64,000 nt of DNA. It comes from Parus major (Eukaryota; Chordata; Aves; Passeriformes; Paridae). The translations under genes were made by a program, and so were the position numbers. Positions within the stretch are counted from its first letter, which is position 1. Each line of letters starts with the position of its first letter. The notes under the pieces were generated by a model that saw nothing but the letters and a program-made list of their open reading frames with translations, searched no databases and was not told the origin of the DNA. Where the stretch lies: NCBI RefSeq assembly GCF_001522545.3, contig NC_031770.1, positions 32,932,867-32,996,866 on the forward strand. Reading direction: 5' to 3'. Shown here piece after piece: positions 60,309 to 64,000 of the stretch.

Positions 60309-63300
60309 CTGTCAAAACAAAGTATGGAGAAAACATTCCATGCTCAGATACAGATATAGGTGCTGGACTGAGAACAAAATACAGCTAAGATATTTGACTT
60401 TCTGCTTCAGTGATATTAGGGGGCTGAGGAGCTATGGTCACCTAACAATAATTTAGTGGATCCTCCATTTGATACTGCAACAAAGGAAACATTTGTGTTT
60501 TTTTCCTGCCATTTCATTCATGTACCATCATCTTCATTCTCTTATTTGTTTCAACTAAAACACTAAAACAAAGGGTTTCTTGAGAGAGAAACCGATCTGC
60601 TAAATTAGGGTAAACTATTACTGTTAAAGTATTTTTTCTGTCTTCAGAACAAATTGTCATAATAGACTAACTTTGTAACCTTCAGTTGGAGGTTTCAGAA
60701 TTCTAATGAAATAGCAGCTGTAGGCAAATAAATATCTCCTAAGTGACCTAGATAGCTTTTTCCGTTATATTTTCTGCATCAGTTTAGTGTGACAGAGAGC
60801 AAGAGCACATTTGGTATGAGAGCAGTTATTTCTTCCCCATGTGCAGAGTTTCTATTATATTAGAGTTTGCTTGTTCCAGGTTGACTCCTTATTCCTTACA
60901 CTGCTTATATAATAAGCCTATCCCCTTGAAACAAACTTGCTACACAAGCGAAAACCTGAAAGTTAGATCCAAATTTTCAAAAAATAGTAAGATGTTCAGC
61001 ACTGCAGTTGTGGAATATCCAGGTTAAGACTTATGGATGGAAGTCTTTTGGATTTTTACTGGAATTACATATTTCAATGTCTCTGGAGAATGAGGATAAA
61101 CATATCTTGAGCCAAGTATACAAAAATATTTGTGCTCCAAAAGAAAGTGGTAAGATATATTGAGATTTTTAAAAGGTATCTATATTAATATTGAATGATG
61201 AAACAAATTATCCATATTTATACTAGGTGTAATTCAGTGGCATTGTGTCAGCTCTGAATTTGACAAGTAACTTCACATGCCACATAGAAAACCAAAATTT
61301 AAGTATTGGAGCTGTTGCAACATATGGTGACTGTGATGTGATCACTGGTAGTAAGACTTTTCTCTAAACTAAGCAAAAATATTTAAAACTGAGGCATATA
61401 AAAAATTTCCTTTATAATGGAAATAGTGACAAAGCATCACAGCAAAATAGAAAGTTACCACAGAGAGCAGGAAAAAATTAAAATGCTAATGAAAAACTTG
61501 ATAATCTAAAGAATGGATGAATTATTTCCTTTACCTGTATATTCAGAAAGTGGAAGTTATAGACAGATATAACTACTTCACAGGCAGAACTTCATCCTTG
61601 AATGTCACAGAGGAAGCAGTGTGGCCATGAATAAAAAGTTTTCATATTTTTCCTTTTTTTCTTAGTTTGAAATAAATGTACATTTTCCCTAAAAGCTCCT
61701 GAACTACTATAGGGAGATTAAGTGTGAATATCAGACAGATTTTTTCATCATTTCAAAGGTAGTTTCAAGGTTACCTCATTTACCTCATTTCTTCCTTACT
61801 TAATGAATATAAACAATAAGGTGTACTGGGATCTTGAAGTCAAGTATGCTTATTGATATTGATTTTAATGCAGGTATTCAGATCAAAAGTGACACAGTGA
61901 AAGAATCAGCCTTGTTGCATGTATTCTTCCCATTGTGTACGCTTCAATACAATTAGACAAATGAAGCAGTAATTTCTTTATTAAAATAAATTTTGTTTTT
62001 TACTTTAAAGGCAAACACATCGTCCTTTTGGTGTGAAAAAATTATTTTATAATTTACCAACTAACACCACAAATCTGTGAATAAAAATGTACTTCCTTAT
62101 GGATATTCAAATAAGCCTGCTACAGTTTCTGCGGCAGTATTATTTTAACAATTAAATTCTTCATGAATACATCAGCATAAATCTGTAAAGCTGTTGGCAA
62201 TTTTTCCCTCGTTATTTTTCATACTGTGATACATTTCTAAATTTATTCTATCTTTCACTACATATATTATGGTAACATTGCCCAACGAGACTTCAGTTCT
62301 CCGTAAACACAATGGCAAAATTCCAATCTTGAAGATAATGAAATTTTTTCTTAATCAAGGAAAGAAGAGGCTCCTGTTTCTGGTGGTAAAGAAGACAGCA
62401 TATTCTCTTGTCAACAGAAGCCTGTCAATATTTGAAAAACGTTCTAAGCTGTCACACCTCTTAGTGTCTGCTAAAATATGAGAGGTACATTCTCTGCTTG
62501 TTTCATCATCACAGATTACCCTAATTTCTCCCACGTAGAAAGAAAAGTCTTAGTGTTATTGTTTCTTTCTTTTCAATATTAAAATCATAGATATCTCCAA
62601 GAACTAAAAATAATCCAGGTAAATATGAAGTCCTGTCCAACTTTAAAATTTCTGTCCTGTACTGCTACAAAGTCATTCTCAGTAAGGCAGTAGCCATGCT
62701 TTAGGCACTCAAGCTGAGTTACTGTCTTTTTACTGACCAACATCTACAGATACATAAGTGCATATTTATTTATGTTGGTATAAGCCTATTCATTCTTATT
62801 CAGCTGCAGTATACAGGAAAACAAAAACCCTGATTTCAAATTCCACTTCTGAAGCAGTGTTGCATAGGTACTACAGATGTTTTAATTAAACACACGGGTT
62901 TGGCAGATTTTCCTTCAGAGGTGACTTGCATGAGTTAATTATGCAGAAAGTACTACTGCTGAAGCCTAAAAGGTATCAGGTGGAACATCTTTATCCCCTG
63001 GTTCCTGGTTTGATGAATCCTTCTATAAGTTAGAGAGCACTTATTTTCCAGCAAATTTTAGGTAAGCATGTTTTTCCTCTGTGACATTAGAAGGCACTGT
63101 CTGTTACTGTTACAATGCAACAGCTGACACCAGGTAGGAGAGTCCTTCTGCTACTGTTTGTCTGCAGGATCTGTGGCTAGAGGCTAGGTGATTTCCATGT
63201 GCAATCTTAATTTTTATCAATATATAGATTATCTTTTTAGAGTTTGATCTATAAAGCTAACACAAGGTTCATATTTTCAGCCAAATCTTTGTTTTAGGTG

Positions 63301-64000
63301 TGCTATGGCAACATTCTTTTTACAGATTTATAAAAGTTAAACCATTTTGGCTTGTGTAATAGAAGTCATAAATCCCAGAGCCAGTAATGTCATTATGGTT
63401 GCAGCTTTAGATAGTTTTGCCCAAGGAGCTTGGACTTCTAGGATTTGATTTTGTCATTTCCTGTTTAAATAGTCATAATATTTTGCAAGAAAACACATTG
63501 ATCAGGAAGCCAAATCATTTTCCTCCAAGACTGGAACAATAATAGAGCATTGCTTGTTGTCCATTGAAGTCTTAGAACTACAGACTAGCAGTAAACGTCA
63601 GAAAATGGTCACAACATTTTACTACACCTCAAAATATCATTGTACATTTGAAGTCTGCAGCCAACAGGCTTCACTGCTGACAGAACACAGCTGGTGTTTA
63701 AAGCTGTGCAGAGATTACAGTATCTGCAGTAAATACATCAGAGGTTTTAAGATACTAATTGGATCCGCTGTAATTTGGAAATTCCTATGTGATTGGGAAT
63801 ATGCAATGAATCATGCTCCGCTTTTCTCTGCTGTTAGCACCTAGCAGGAATATTTATGACAGTAGTTAGAAGTAAAATCATGAAGGGCATGCCATGGTCC
63901 TATCCCTGGATGATATATGTGTATACATATTGGAAAATGTAATACAGTAGTGTATTTATTACTTCCTATGGCTTTGCATAGGCTCTTGTCACTTACAAAG
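60309..64000. other. No firm gene; 5' end of the predicted gene not located
   Basis: Minus-strand candidates at 61535-61589 (strong GTAAAG donor, weak acceptor) and near 62400 (open frame with ILADTKRCDSLERF after a good acceptor, no good donor) could be upstream exons. No CpG-rich promoter is seen, so the transcription start probably lies outside the window. Confidence 0.35.

Noticed and set aside
63554..63844. 96-codon plus-strand frame
   Set aside because: Peptide not recognised, no splice borders or composition change; likely chance.
1..64000. Bacterial-type systems, CRISPR arrays, tRNA or rRNA genes
   Set aside because: No spaced direct repeats, cloverleaf-like sequences or operon structure were seen; the content is vertebrate.

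Overview
The window looks like AT-rich chromosomal DNA from a bird, probably a songbird. The support is CR1 LINE 3' ends with the short octamer tail typical of birds, many 0.5-1.5 kb solo retroviral LTRs with clean target-site duplications, and no SINE-like Alu/B1/MIR sequence that I can recognise. There is no sign of bacterial organisation, and no tRNA, rRNA or CRISPR.

Most of the window appears to be introns of one large, spread-out gene on the minus strand. Reading from right to left, short open segments with GT/AG borders and compatible codon phases can be chained. The best-supported exons are at 37796-37933, 27832-27972, 12926-12993, 12117-12211, 6565-6605 and a terminal exon with stop codon at 1764-1899. 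Further upstream, 40087-49352 holds a second group of plausible exons, and 53217-60308 a third, weaker one. I do not recognise the protein. It reads as a helical, partly hydrophobic polypeptide with no catalytic signature that I can name. Two things disturb the model: the exon at 40087-40240 carries an in-frame TGA in the frame that fits both neighbours, and the last two exons do not match in phase. The locus may therefore be a decaying gene, or my exon borders are wrong in places.

Mobile elements make up the rest. Four ~1.4 kb solo LTRs of an ERVL-like group with 5-bp duplications and CpG-rich cores lie at 15261-16669, 20072-21524, 49376-50773 (minus) and 54126-55574. Two ~750 bp LTRs of another family lie at 3780-4528 (largely an assembly gap) and 30733-31488. 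There is a 6-bp-TSD LTR at 2050-2571, two less certain LTRs at 2771-3333 and 4720-5270, and a minus-strand LTR with 4-bp duplication at 884-1301. CR1 fragments are at 13370-13482, 34112-35000, 35772-36140 and 47610-47920. All LTRs inside the gene except one point against the gene's direction, as expected for retroviral insertions tolerated in introns.

There is also a protein-like relic on the minus strand near 22.7 kb, a plus-strand open segment at 19900 cut off by an LTR, and a small dispersed repeat present at 52.7 kb and 54.0 kb, the second copy split by an LTR. Everything else is AT-rich sequence without features that I can support. All exon calls were made by eye and need RNA or protein-homology support.
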